Shown: in pieces, positions 10,319-21,680 of the stretch
Position numbering within the stretch: position 1 is the first letter of the stretch
Layout: each line of letters begins with the position of its first letter
Origin: Pilatotrama ljubarskyi
Taxonomy: Eukaryota; Basidiomycota; Agaricomycetes; Polyporales; Polyporaceae
Length of the DNA: 64,000 bases
Assembly: GCA_022385805.1 (NCBI GenBank)
Contig: MU277683.1
Span: 248,001 to 312,000, forward strand
Direction of reading: 5' to 3'
Notes under the pieces: generated by a model
Seen by the model: the letters and a program-made list of their open reading frames with translations, nothing else
What the model was told of the DNA's origin: nothing
Database searches by the model: none
Translations under genes and position numbers: made by a program

Positions 10319-13300
10319 ATGAGGCTGCTATGGCTCTTGTTGCCTCTTGCACCCTCCGTCTTCTCGAAGTCGACCAATGATTCGGAATCTCTAATATGGG
10401 GCGCGTACCGTCCGAACTTGTACTTTGGCTTGCGCCCCAGGATACCACAGTCTGTTATGACGGGGCTCGCATGGTTTGGGACGCAAGACTATCAGTCTAT
10501 AACGCGTGAGTAGGCACTGTGACGCGCGTATGATTCTCTTAACAGTGTAAACGTGTACCAGGGATGCGGCACGGGTGTGACCAAGGCGACGGTCTTGACT
10601 CCTACACCTGGACAGAGTACGATGCGCGTGAGGGAGGAGAGCAGGTTATCAAGGATGGCGTGAACAACGTCAAGATCACGACGCAGTTCCTCAAGGTACC
10701 CGGAGGCGAACATGGTGGCAGCTGGGCAGCTAGGATCAAGGGAGAGCCCATAAACCTGGGTAGGTTGACATACTTCATTCTTCGGGTGCACGGTAAATGA
10801 GAACGCCACACAGGACTCCCGTCGCGCATCTCTCCTATATTCTATATCGGATTGGAAGGTCTGGGTGGGCTTGACATGGAGAACGTGGAGGATGAGAATG
10901 TACGCCGTTCAAAATCTACGTCTAGTCCTCTACTCATGGAACGTCTCAGGGCCTCAAGGGTCCCATCACCTTCACGGGCTCTACGCCTGAGTTGGATGAC
11001 TTCACAATCCGAATCGTTGACGGTGAGCAGGCACGAAGCTACCTCCCCTGTGCCACACCTCAAACTTCAAGTAGGTCCTGGAAATACTCTCATCTGGGAA
11101 GGCCCGCACGCGAGTGCATTCGAGCACAAACTTGGCAAGACCCACTTCTTGGGCGCACGCCTACCAGCAGGCACAGTGTGGCAAGCCAAAGGCGAGTCTT
11201 CGGTCGACACTACACTACGTCTGAGTCTGATGCCTGTCCCCTTCTCGGCAGATTTCATTCAGGGAGCCATCGTGCGGTCCGCTCAGGAGGCCATCGGGCC
11301 TTACAAGGACGCTTCGAAAGGCTTCCCGGACCCGGCGTTCATCCTGCAACTGCCCGATGAAGTGTACACCGGAAGCAATCTCTTCGCCGTGCAGAAGCAC
11401 TTCGATGGCCCCTTCCAGTTCGACGTCTTCTTTGAGAGCGCTAGCGCGAAGCAGAAGCTCGACTGTAGGTCCCCATTTCCAGGCTAATTGGGACGAGCCT
11501 GACAGTGTTTGCCATAGCTTCTGTCCTCGATGAAGGCCTCCCTGCGCTTTCCGCCGTGTATAACGACCGCTTTGACACCGTCTTCCCCATTCCTCCTACG
11601 TATCAGACATCCGACCCAGAGTCTCTCCGGACGTTCTCAAAGGCCATCACCTCCAATCTCATTGGTGGCATTGGCTACTTCTACGGACCTTCCATCGTAG
11701 ATCGGTCATTTGCCTACGAATGGGACCAAGATGAAGACAGTGTGACCGAAGAACCTGGAGAGAAGAAGGGTCCAACGTTGGCGCCTCCGAAGGCTCTACT
11801 GACCGCAACGCCCAGTAGGAGCTTCTTCCCTCGTGGGTTCTACTGGTACGCCCCCTCCGCGCCTCCTGGATATCTTGCTGACATTTTTTGTATAGGGACG
11901 AGGGCTTCCACCTGCTCCACATCGGCGAGTGGGATAACGACCTTAGGTGAGGAGCGCGATACCTACGTCCCTTTGCAATCGCTAAATGGCAGTACTTAGC
12001 CTTGAGATCCTCAAGGACTGGATCAACCTCATCGACGACGACGGTTGGGTGGCACGAGAGCAGATCCTAGGCGAGGAAGCGCGCAGTCGAGTGCCTCCCG
12101 AGTTCCAGACGCAAGTGCCCACCTACGCGAACCCCCCAACGCTCACCATGGCCGTGACTGCGTTCATCAACCGCCTGCGCGCGCAGAAGGGGCCGAGCGA
12201 CCTCGACCTCGGCATGGACCTCGGGGTTGACTCGCAAGTCCCCATTACCTCCCTCTCCGACTCCGAGCCGTGGGCCCCGGGGCGGCGGTACCTTGACGAG
12301 CCCGAGCTCGCGCTTGAGTACCTGCGCTCGATCTACAAGCCGCTGAAGCGGCACTACGAGTGGTTCCGGCGCACGCAGCGCGGCCAGATCAAGCAGTACG
12401 GCCGCAAAGCGCGCTCGCGCACCGAGGCGTACCGCTGGCGTGGCCGTTCGCAGCAGCATGTGCTGACCAGCGGTATGGACGACTACCCGCGCGGGCCGCC
12501 GCATGCGGGCGAGCTGCACCTCGACTTGATCTCGTGGATGGCGTTCTTTGCGCAGACGATGCGGGACATCTCGGAGTTCGTGGGCGAGCTGGACGATGCG
12601 GCCGCGTTCGAGGAGATCGCGAAGGCGACGATCGAGAACATCGATGACTTGCATTGGAGCGAGGAGAACCAGATGTATTGCGACGTCAGCGTCAACGATG
12701 AAGGTCCGTCTCCTCCCATGCCCCTCACGTTCCATTATCCCTCATACCGCCCATGATGCGTACAGACGAGTCCTACCACGTCTGCCACAAAGGCTACCTC
12801 TCGCTCTTCCCGTTCTTGCTCTCGCTCCTCCCGCCTGACTCGCCGCACCTCGGCGCGATCCTCGACCTCCTGCGTGACCCGGACCACCTCTGGTCGCCGT
12901 ACGGCCTCCGCAGCCTGTCCGCGTCGCACCCCGAGTTCGGGCAGGGCGAGAACTACTGGAAGGGCCCGATCTGGATCCAGATGAACTACCTCGCGCTCAG
13001 CGCGCTGTACAAGGTTCGTGCATCCCAGCCTCCACTGACCCTCTCTCCCCTGTTGTGCTTTGAGAAAGGAAGCTGACTGGGGCGGTACGCGCAGACGTAC
13101 GCCGCGCAAGAGGGCCCGTACCGCGAGCGCGCGCAGGAGATCTACGCGGAGCTGCGCAGGAACGTCGTCGAGAACGTGCACAAGGTGCGTGGCCTGCAGC
13201 TTCCTCCCCCATAACCCCAGCGCGCTGACTCGGCGCGCCCCCATGTAGGAGTACGTCCGCACCGGATACGTGTGGGAGCAGTACGACGCCATCACCGGGG

Positions 13301-13501
13301 AGGGCCGCAGGAGGTAGGTTCATAGTCCCGTCTGCGTGTTTCACGATGCTCACGGGGTCGTTTGCGCGCAGCCACCCCTTCACCGGGTGGACGTCGCTCG
13401 TCACGCTCAGTAAGTCCTCGCCAATTGCTGGCCATGATCCCTAGGGGCGATGCTGACGACGTTGCTCCCAACACGCAGTCATCTCCGAGAAGTACTACTA
13501 G
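10319..13501 (+). CDS. Mannosyl-oligosaccharide glucosidase (processing alpha-glucosidase I, GH63)
   Basis: ER enzyme that removes the outermost alpha-1,2-glucose from Glc3Man9GlcNAc2 on newly made N-glycoproteins. The start codon at 10319 gives a signal peptide or signal anchor (MRLLWLLLPLAPSVFS). The GH63 N-terminal beta domain follows: LIWGAYRPNLYFGLRPRIP, GLAWFG, and RHGCDQGDGLDSYTWTEYD after the first intron. The (alpha/alpha)6 catalytic domain occupies the second half: WGRSQQHVLTSGMDDYPRG, then GELHLDLISW with the conserved Glu-x-x-x-Asp acid pair, NYWKGPIWIQMNYLAL, and VWEQYDAITGEGRR followed by HPFTGWTSLV. These correspond to the acid and base regions of yeast Cwh41. The protein ends ISEKYY at 13501. 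There are many introns, with a long uninterrupted GC-rich exon at about 11986-12700. No break was seen. Confidence 0.93.
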
Positions 13502-14006
13502 ATGTCGCGAGCGTTACGGCCGGGGTGGTCGAGGCAGGCCGCAGCCTACGGTGTGCCCGCCCCGATAATTTATTGCAATTCTGTCTTGCGGCTTCCGGAT
13601 GATACTGAGCTAGAAAGAGCCGAGGCGGCCGTAGAGTCTACATGATGTGAGAACTAAGAAATAGGCGCGATCACGGCTCAGCCGAGGGTGTGTGGTATGA
13701 ACATGGGTTCATGGCGCGTGGACAGAACCTGTCATGGCAGGAGAATGCGAGACGAAGCGGAACGAGCAGAGCAGAGCGAGAGAAGGAAGCATGAACAGTC
13801 GTGAAGGGTATGTACGTGAGGTGGGGATGCAGATACTTCATGAGGTGAAGTCAGGTGTAGTTGTATGACAAGGGGGGAGTCGGGTCGAACGAGCTTGCGC
13901 TCTTACGCACGCAAGTGCAAGTGCAAGCGCGCTGGCGAGCGTCGTTCGATGGTTATAAGGAATAGTACATCCGTCCGTCCGGGAAAATCCATCAGCAAGG
14001 CAGGAA
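13502..14006. other. Convergent intergenic region
   Basis: 3' flanks of glucosidase I (+) and the disordered-protein gene (-). It contains purine-rich low-complexity sequence at about 13735-13800 and a short repeat of ACGCAAGTGCAAGTGCAAG near 13906. No gene is supported. Confidence 0.5.
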
Positions 14007-15496
14007 TCAATCAAGCGAGCTGAACAGCTCATCAGGGTCGATGTGCAGCGAGTCGAAGTGCAGCGAATCGAGGCGCATCTCCAGATCCGCGTCCGCGTCG
14101 TGCGCGTCCTCGGCCATGTTCGCCTCGCTCCCTGTTCGCTGCGAGCTAGAGGACGTCCGCCGACTGTTGGCGGATGATGCGTCGCCTAGCGTCGCGCTCG
14201 ATGTTCGGGAGGATGACGTCGAGAGGATCGCCGTCGAGTCCATCGAGATTGGGCGAGAGCCGGACGGTGAGAATAGGTCCTCAGGGTCTTGCGCGTGGGC
14301 TTGTACTGGCGCCTGTGGAATCATCGTCAGCCTATCGTGGCTTCAAAGACATGAATGCAGCGAGAACATACGGGTTCTGGCTGTGAGTTTGATGAGGAAC
14401 CGCCGATCGAGAAAAGTTTCTGCAGTTCGAGCACAGATAATCGCCGGCGGAACGATTTCCTCTTGGACAGAGTGGGTTTGGACGGGTCGTCCACGCCTAG
14501 TCCTGGACTGGGCGATCTCGTAGGCGTCGCCATGCAGTCCTCCAGGGATGATGACGGCTGTAACCGATTTGCATGGGTGTCGGAGACGTCGGTCGGGGAT
14601 ACAGGGTGAGGGGCAACGGAAGACTCGTAAGAGGGTATTGTGGGTGACATAGGTTCGTCTACGATCGGTGACGTCGGTCTGCTGTTATGATTCTCCTTGA
14701 AGGCGAACATTTGCGAGAGAGTGAGCGATCGCCGCCTGTTGACATTCTGCGGTGTGGGTTTCTGGCTAGCGGGTTCGTGACACGACCGGCGCGACGGCAG
14801 AGTGGTAGCAGCCTGCGCTGGTGCGTCAGGGGCGAGCTTGGGCTCGCTGACGGTCCCCCTCCGACTGCTGCTGCTGCTGCTGCTGCTACTGTTCTTGCCG
14901 ACGTTCTTGATCGACCGGAAGGCCTGCGTCGCGCGCGCCCGGAAGGTGTTCGACTTCTTCATCTTGAGCGTCCTGCCGTCCCCGACGTCGGCCATGCCCT
15001 CGTTCCGGCGCACCTTGACGACCTCGACGATCTCCTCGTCATATGCCGCATCTTTGCGACTCCGCACGCTGCCGCTGCTCGTAGCATTCCTGCTCCGGAT
15101 GTCCGTCTGACCGTCCTCCATGGCGAGGTCGATGTCCATGTCCCGGAGACGCGCGAAGCTGCCGATTCCACCGCCTCTGCGCGGCATGACGATGGTTTCC
15201 TGAGATTCATTGGAGAAGTGGCGGTTGAAGGAGGGGGCGCGGTTGTCCCGCTGCTGACAGAGGCTGAGCGCGACGTCGAGGGCGTCGACGTCCGGGCTCG
15301 TGGAGAGGTTCTGCTTCGCTGCGGAGGCGGCTTCGAAGTAGCACCACGGCGGGTTGTGGTGCTGTTCTTCTTCTGGGGGGATGACGAACACGTCTGGGAC
15401 CTGGTGCATGGCGAAGTCCTGGGACGGCGGGGGCACGAGGGTGGCGAGGAGGGCGGAGTCGGAGGGGTGTGTTGGCAAAGCGAGCGTGGCGGCCAT
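14007..15496 (-). CDS. Disordered Ser-rich fungal protein of unknown function
   Basis: Not recognised. Two exons (15496-14372 and 14312-14007, intron phase 0) give 476 aa. Almost the whole protein is predicted to be disordered, with Ser, Pro and Arg dominant and a run of ten Ser near residue 208 encoded by mixed Ser codons. Two similar basic motifs stand out: RRRSLTLSQMFAF near residue 252 and RRRLSVLELQKLFSI near residue 347. Both place Ser after Arg residues, the pattern used by basophilic kinases such as PKA. A further basic segment, TFRARATQAFRSIKN, lies near residue 190. The C-terminus is acidic (EMRLDSLHFDSLHIDPDELF) and could be an activation-type or docking tail. The coherent frame, clean intron and composition support a real gene; a regulatory role is a guess. 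Confidence 0.7.
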
Positions 15497-15767
15497 GGCG
15501 TGGCGGTGGTGAGGAAAGGAGGGGAATGCGGTGAGACCGCGGAGGACTGGGACGGGCTGTGGGTCAGAGTGCGGGTGCGGGTGCGAGACTCGGTGCGAGC
15601 GAAGCTGTCTGCGTTCGTTCCTCCCCTCGGGCGCTTCACGACGCGTCCCTCCAACCGTGACCGCGCCGTCAGCCGTGCGCTTGCTGACTCAGCAGCATTC
15701 ACATCGCACACCCCTCGCATCTCGCTCACGTGAGGTCTATTCCAGAGCATCGTGAATGGTCGTAACG

Positions 15768-18024
15768 CTAATCTACAGCTCTCTCAGAGGAATCCACCCC
15801 GCCCTTTTTCTCTACGTCCTCTCGTGCGGGGGGCACAACGGTCATCAGCGCCTCATCATGTAGCGCGTACTTCGACTTGCTCCGTACCCAGGAGCCATAT
15901 CTCTGCAAGCGACCGTCAGACATCTTCTCGAGACCACGTAGAAATGACACTCACATAGAAGAGGAAGGGCACCGGCGTGCACGCCAGCGCCAAAAACGCG
16001 AAGACACTGCACGCCCACGCGTCTCCGAGGTTCCCGTACAACGCAGGGCTGATCAGCGGAAACACGAACGCGACGACTGAGCGCGTCACCACCGTGGACG
16101 CGATCGCGCTCGCGCAGTATATCGAGTACGTGTCCATGAGGTACTGCGTCAGGCCCTGCATGATGATCGCACACGAGAGTCCGAACGGCGTGCCCGCGAG
16201 CACCGGCACGATCCAGTGTATCGGCGGATCGCTCGTCCTGTGCAAGTGCGGGTATAAGTTCATGATACTCGGACGCCTCTCCCGTAAAACATACCACGCG
16301 AACCAGAAGAGACTGATGGGGAGGATGATACCCCCAAGCATGGGCAGATAGAGCCTCCTGCAGACGAGTCTGTGAGCAATCTTCGTTGTTCGACTTTTCA
16401 TCGCACTCACGCTTCCGGAATCGTCCTCCCGCCGTTCCGGTCCATCGCCCTCCAGTACAGCCTATTCTGTGCAGGTGCGAGCGACAAACCGATGAGGTTG
16501 CCCAGTCCGATGCCGAGGAACGCAAGCCCGCCCTCTCCAGCAGAGAAATGCCTTCGCTTTTGGAAGACGATTGGGTACGCTGCGAAGAAGGCGTATAGCG
16601 TCGCATACGCGATGGCGATGTAGATGGCCAGCAGGAGTACGATGGGCTCCGTTGCAAGGAAGTCTGCAAGGGAAGAAGATGGTAAGGAGGGAGTCGGGCT
16701 GTCATTGAAGCCGAGGCTAAGCGCGACTTACAGAAAGGACGTCCCATATCTCGCCTGAGAACATGTCTGATGGACTGAGACCGTCCAACGTCGTACTTGG
16801 ACATGTACACGAACGTGCCCCCGGACGCCTCCATCAGACGTCGCGCTCGCCGGCGGAGGAGCACTGGCCCGAACTACTCGCACTCGATCAGCCCGCGATT
16901 GACTAAAGCTGTGACTGCATGCGCGGAGGGCCACTTACAGTTTCAGGCGTGATGAAGATGCACGCGAGGGCGTTCAGCGCGGACACGATGAACATGATCC
17001 AGAACGAGAACCGCCAGCCGAGGCGCGTCTCGGATATCCACCCACCCACTATAGGGCCCAATACTATCCCAAGACGTAGGTCAGACCAGGCATCCGTAGT
17101 GCACGCCGATGTATGCGTACCAGGACCCATCCACGGCGCGGTCCCGTACAGAGCCGACGCGATCCCGCGTTCGCGCGCCGTCCACATGTCGCTCAACGCG
17201 CCGCCCGCATTGGTGAGTGCTGCATCGTGCGTCAAAGCACCCCGCCCGCGTTAGAGAGCATGCACGACTTGGAGAAGAGAAGACCGGCGACCTACGTGCA
17301 GAACCGAAGATGCCCGCGAGAGCGCGGGTGACCAGGATCGTGGTAGCGCTGTGCCCGAGGGCCCCTCCGAGGTGGAAAAGGGTGAATATAGAGCCCGTCA
17401 CGATGAAGACTATTCGCTGTACGTGCAGCACTTCCTGTCAGTGTGATCAAGTGCGTCATTTCCATTCAATCGACCTACCCGTCCGTACAGTTCTCCAAGG
17501 GGAGCGAAGACAAGAGGACTTGACAACGATCAGAATAGCTCGGCACGACAGCTTTAGTGCGACGCTCACCCTAGGCCGAAGCCAAGCACATACAGCGAGA
17601 CACCGAGGATGCCGACCACCTGCGATATGTGCAGCTCGCGGTCCATGGACGCCATGCCCCCGGAGTAACAGCTACTGCAGAACGACACCGTGAAGGTCGC
17701 CATCGCCAGCTACAAGCAAAGAAAGTAGGTCCCAGTCAATATACTATGCTCCGCGCAACTTTGGAACCCAGAACGACTTTGCGACCCTACTTGGAACGTG
17801 ATCGACCATCTCCTGCGGTCCGACCAGTTGAACGGATTTTCGGGATCGGCGAGGTCCCAGCCGACGACGTATGGGTCCTCGTGGGTCCCCGCTCCTGCAT
17901 ATTTCTTCTCCTTTGGCCAAGGCGAGTGCGAGTCCGAGCTCGGTGTTGTGCTCGGATTTGCTCCCAAACGCTCTACAGCCTGCGCGTTTTCATCTGAGGC
18001 GTGCAGCGTCGTCTGCTGTGACAT
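15768..18024 (-). CDS. MFS transporter, DHA1 drug/polyamine type (copy 1)
   Basis: Twelve-helix major facilitator of the DHA1 class, which exports drugs, polyamines or other small molecules at the plasma membrane by H+ antiport. The hydrophilic N-terminus ends in the class signature DPENPFNWSDRRRW. Later exons give SSCYSGGMASMD (TM1), VVGILGVSLYVLGFG (TM2), a PLxEL(Y)GR loop, TILVTRALAGIFGSA, ALSDMWTARERGIASALYG and GPIVGGWISETRLGWRFSFW. After an intron at about 16873-16932 comes the central loop motif FGPVLLRRRARRL. The second half contains PIVLLLAIYIAIAYATLYAF and WIVPVLAGTPFGLSCAIIMQ. The tail after SWVRSKSKYAL ends at 15768. No frameshift was found. The substrate is unknown. A tandem paralogue lies directly upstream. 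Confidence 0.9.
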
Positions 18025-18751
18025 CGGGACCGCCAGATTCTCGTAGAGCTCTGGACGCTCCAGACAGGTAGGTTCGAAGAGACTCGAGCGGTAAGAAAGG
18101 GCTGGCTAGCTACACTGGCCACCGGGCAGCCGTCCTATGTAGGCCGAACTCGAGGGCGCGCGACGAACATGACTCGGGACGTGCTCTGTCATAGCGGGGT
18201 ATATATAGTCGTGCACTCGTCGTTTGACGACACTCCTAGGGCGCCATAACTGGGTGGTCTTTCGGAATCGGCATCGCAATGGGTGCGCTCGGCACGGTGG
18301 GAGCCTCAGACTCAGCTGTAGACTCAGACGCGGTGCGTGCCGGCGAAGCGGCAAGCCGTGCACGGCAGAACCACATGGTAGCGCCTGGATGCAGGGTTGT
18401 CGACAAACCGGCGACCGGCGAGCTGCGGCTCTAAGTTGGGTTCTGGGCGTGAGGATTGCGTTCCGTGCGACCGTGGTAGGTATATCTCAACGCTTCGGAG
18501 GACATCTACTTTGCCATGTACAATGGCGCCGGCGCGGTATGTGGCGCCTGCCCGGTGCACGAAGTGAACGTTCTCATCACCCGGAGCGCTCAGAGACGCA
18601 AGGCATGTCTAGGCTCTCCCCAGCCTCACCCTACCTACCGTTTCTGTATCTCTTGCAGGTGGGTGGCAAGAGTGGCTGACACCGGGCGAGAACGGCCTTC
18701 AAGCCTGCCGGCAGAGTCCCTCTATAACTCTGCTGCAGCCTCTGCTAAAAG
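18025..18751. other. Spacer between tandem MFS genes
   Basis: Promoter of MFS copy 1 and 3' flank of copy 2, about 727 bp. A TATATATA-type stretch at about 18201-18208 lies roughly 180 bp upstream of the copy 1 start. No remnant of a third transporter copy was recognised. Confidence 0.45.
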
Positions 18752-20987
18752 TTATAGCTCATCCACAATTTTCTCGGACGACACAGAGACGTTCTGCTTC
18801 TCTGCATTCTCTTGCGCTGACGGCGCAGCCGCCCCCAACCGCGACCCTGCCGAGTCGTGCAACGCGTATTTGGATCTGCTCCGCACCCAGGAGCCATATC
18901 GCTATAACAGCGCCGAGCGTCAAGACGTTCAGCGTGCTTGTCACCCGAGCAACCAGGGACCGGACTCACGTAGAGCAGGAAAGGCACTGGGGTACAAGCA
19001 AGCGCGAGGAACGCAAATACGCTCGTCGCCCACGCGTCTCCCAGATGGCCGTACAGCGCGGGACTGATCAGCGGGAAGAGGCACGCGACGAGGGAGCGCG
19101 CGACGACCGTCGACGCGATCGCGCTCGAGCAGTATATCGAGTATGCGTCCATGAGGTATTGCACGAGCCCCTGCATGATGACAGCGCACGAGAAGCCGAA
19201 AGGGACGCCTGCGAGGACCGGTACGATCCAGTGGACTGGTGGGCGGCTTGTCCTGGAGACGGTGAGCGATCTTGCCTGGCCGTGTGAACTGTCACGGAAC
19301 GCACCATCCAAACCAAAACAAGCTGATAGGGAGCAGGATGCCACCGAGCATGGGCAGGTATAATCGACTATAAAGACAGCAGTGAGTCGAGTGAGACGCC
19401 GTGGGCCAGAGCCACTGACGCTTCGGGTATCGTTTTGCCGCCGTGCTTGTCCATGGCCCTCCAGTACAGCCTATTCTGAGCTGGTGCCAGCGACAGGCCG
19501 ATGAGGTTGCCCACTCCAATGCCAAGGAAGGCGAGTCCTCCCTGCCCCGCGGAGAAATGTCGATGATGTTGGAAGACGATTGGGTAGGCGGCAAAGAACG
19601 CGTATAGCGTCGCGTACGCTATAGCTATGTAGATCGCCAGAAGGAGGACGATGGGCTCGGTAACAAGGAAATCTGAGTAGCTTCGTTTGTTGCCGTAGAA
19701 ACCGCAGTAGTGAGGGACGACCTACAGAACGGACGACCCATGTCGCGTTTCAAGACAGCAGTGATTGACTGAGACCGGCCGACGTCGTGCTTCGACATGT
19801 ACAAAACTTGACCGCCAGACGCCTCCGTCAGCCTTCGCGCCCTCCTCCGAAGAAGCACAGGCGCGAACTGATGTAACATTCTTTAGTTCGCGACACACAG
19901 GTCCAGAATATAGGTGCTCACGGTTTCGCGTGTGATTGCGATGCACGCGAGTGCATTCAGCGCGGAAACCATAAACATGATCCAAAAAGAAAAGCGCCAT
20001 CCAAGACGCGTCTGCGAGATCCAGCCGCCGACTAGCGGTCCTAGCACTGTTCCGCTTTTGTCAGTGAGAGGTACAGCCTTACGCTTGACTGGTACACATA
20101 CCGGGTCCCGCCCAAGGCGCGGTACCGTACAGAGAGGCTGCGATACCTCGCTCTCGTGCGGTCCATATATCCGTCAGGACTCCGCCAGAGTTCGTGAGCG
20201 CTATCAATAAACATTAGTGTTGCTGTGGACCCTCGTGAAGGGATCGCCTACGTGCTGAACCAAAGACGCCGGCAAGGGCGCGAGTGATCAGAATGGTGTT
20301 GACGTCGTGTCCGAGCGCCCCGCCCAAATGGAAGAGCGCGAATACGCAGCCGGTCACGATGAAGACTATCCGCTACTCGTCAAAGATACAATGAGCGCGA
20401 ATGTAAGCATGCTGCATTTGCAGGTCTGGACGTACTCGTCCGTAGAGCTCGCTAAGAGGCGCGAATATGAGAGGTCTAGATATGGCCAGGTATTAATAGA
20501 GTGTCTGGCATGACTGTGGAGAGACGTACCCTAGGCCGAAACCGACGACGAATAGCGACACGCCTAGGATCCCGACGACCAACGATATGTGTAGTTCCTG
20601 GTCCATGGCCGCCATGCCACCGGAATAGCAGCTACTGCAGAATGTGGCGCCAAAGGCTGCTAATGCCAACTATACACGGGTCAAATGGGGAGTGGTCACT
20701 GAGTCAGCGTGGGCCGTCGAAGCAAACAGCAAAAGACAACCGACTTGCAGCGTTATGGCCCATTTTCTGCGTTTGGGCCAGTTGTACGGGTTCTCGGGGT
20801 CGCCGAGGTCCCAGTCAACAATATGTGGGTCCTCGTGGGTCCCCCGACCGGGGTACTTCTTGTCTTGCCCACCCACGCTTGGCGCGCTTGGGCTCTCGGT
20901 GTTCAGCTGGCCGGCGTGTCCGGAGTAGCGCCCTACGGAACGCTCCTCGCTCAGTGCCCCGTCGGTCGACGCATTGACTTCCACCAT
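18752..20987 (-). CDS. MFS transporter, DHA1 drug/polyamine type (copy 2)
   Basis: Tandem paralogue of the downstream transporter, with the same motif order and matching intron positions. The N-terminus ends in GDPENPYNWPKRRKW. Then come SSCYSGGMAAMD, VVGILGVSLFVVGFG, RALAGVFGS, WTARERGIAASLYG, VGGWISQTRLGWRFSFW, the central loop FAPVLLRRRARRL (after an intron that ends about 19872), SKHDVGRSQSI, AIYIAIAYATLYAFFAAYP, MLGGILLPISLFWFGW and PVLAGVPFGFSCAVIMQ. The C-terminus DEL ends at TAA 18752. Divergence from copy 1 is concentrated in the N-terminal tail and the last 30 residues. No breaks were seen, so both copies look functional. Confidence 0.9.
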
Positions 20988-21414
20988 TGACGGATGGTGA
21001 CCAGAGATAATGTCTGCGAGCGACGTGGGCTATACGTCCTGGCAGGGGTGTAGGGTGCGAATGGGGTTCGAATACAACCTCCTCGGAGGCTGCGGTGGCC
21101 TAGGGCCCGGTCGGATGCTAGAAGGCTGCAGGGTATGACCTTGAACGATGAGTACATCTGGCCCGGTATTAATATTAGAGCTTGTCTTGGACGGTGAGAG
21201 ACTTCAAGGGGCGTCGGCACGGATTGGCTCGCTTTCGGCACGCCGAAAGATGGCGAGAACGCTGTGCCGGCCGGTCAAGCCGACGGCGGAGCAGCTTACT
21301 CGTCAAGTACTCGTGGCCATCAGTGCTTCTCGAAGACGGACCGCTGCGGCTCCGAAGGCCGTCGAAGCCATGATACAACCGAGAATATGATACTTCGATG
21401 GGACACGGCGATGT
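20988..21414. other. Promoter region of MFS copy 2
   Basis: Gap between the start codon of MFS copy 2 and the tRNA terminator. No coding signal was recognised. Confidence 0.4.
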
Positions 21415-21419
21415 AAAAA
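21415..21419 (-). terminator. RNA polymerase III terminator of tRNA-Gly
   Basis: Five consecutive T on the minus strand, about 21 nt past the 3' end of the tRNA. This is the normal Pol III stop signal. Confidence 0.6.
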
Positions 21420-21440
21420 GAACCTTGAGACAGCTACTGT

Positions 21441-21510
21441 GCATTAAGGGGGAATCGAACCCCCGGCGGGTCGATGGCAACGACCCAGGTTACCACTACC
21501 CCATTAATGC
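21441..21510 (-). tRNA. tRNA-Gly (anticodon GCC), intronless
   Basis: The 70-nt cloverleaf is complete on the minus strand. Acceptor arms GCATTAA and TTAATGC pair perfectly. The D arm is GGGT..ACCT with loop AGTGGTA. The anticodon stem GGTCG/CGACC closes the loop TTGCCAT with anticodon GCC. The variable region has 4 nt. The T arm GGGGG/CCCCC encloses TTCGATT (B box GGTTCGATTCC). No intron and no encoded CCA. Confidence 0.93.
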
Positions 21511-21680
21511 CTACCCAATTCGAGACAGATAGAAAATATGAGGCCACCGCGTACCTGCCCCTGTAAGGTGTCGGTGAGCTCAGTTTTCCCAACTGCAGTG
21601 CCTCGGTCGATCCTGCACGCACCCGACTGCCTAGTACCAGCACTTACCATCGCTGCATTCTTTGAGACAATCGCAATCCA

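Noticed and set aside
12067..12735. 222-codon minus-strand frame inside the glucosidase I gene
   Set aside because: Antisense shadow of the catalytic exon; no recognisable motif.
14860..14895. CTG-type repeat as a non-coding microsatellite
   Set aside because: It encodes the Ser run of the disordered protein on the minus strand and is therefore coding.
14687..15733. Long plus-strand open frame (348 codons) opposite the disordered-protein gene
   Set aside because: It is antisense to a well-supported minus-strand gene, does not respect the intron, and has the Gly/Arg/Glu-rich composition expected of a shadow frame in GC-rich DNA.
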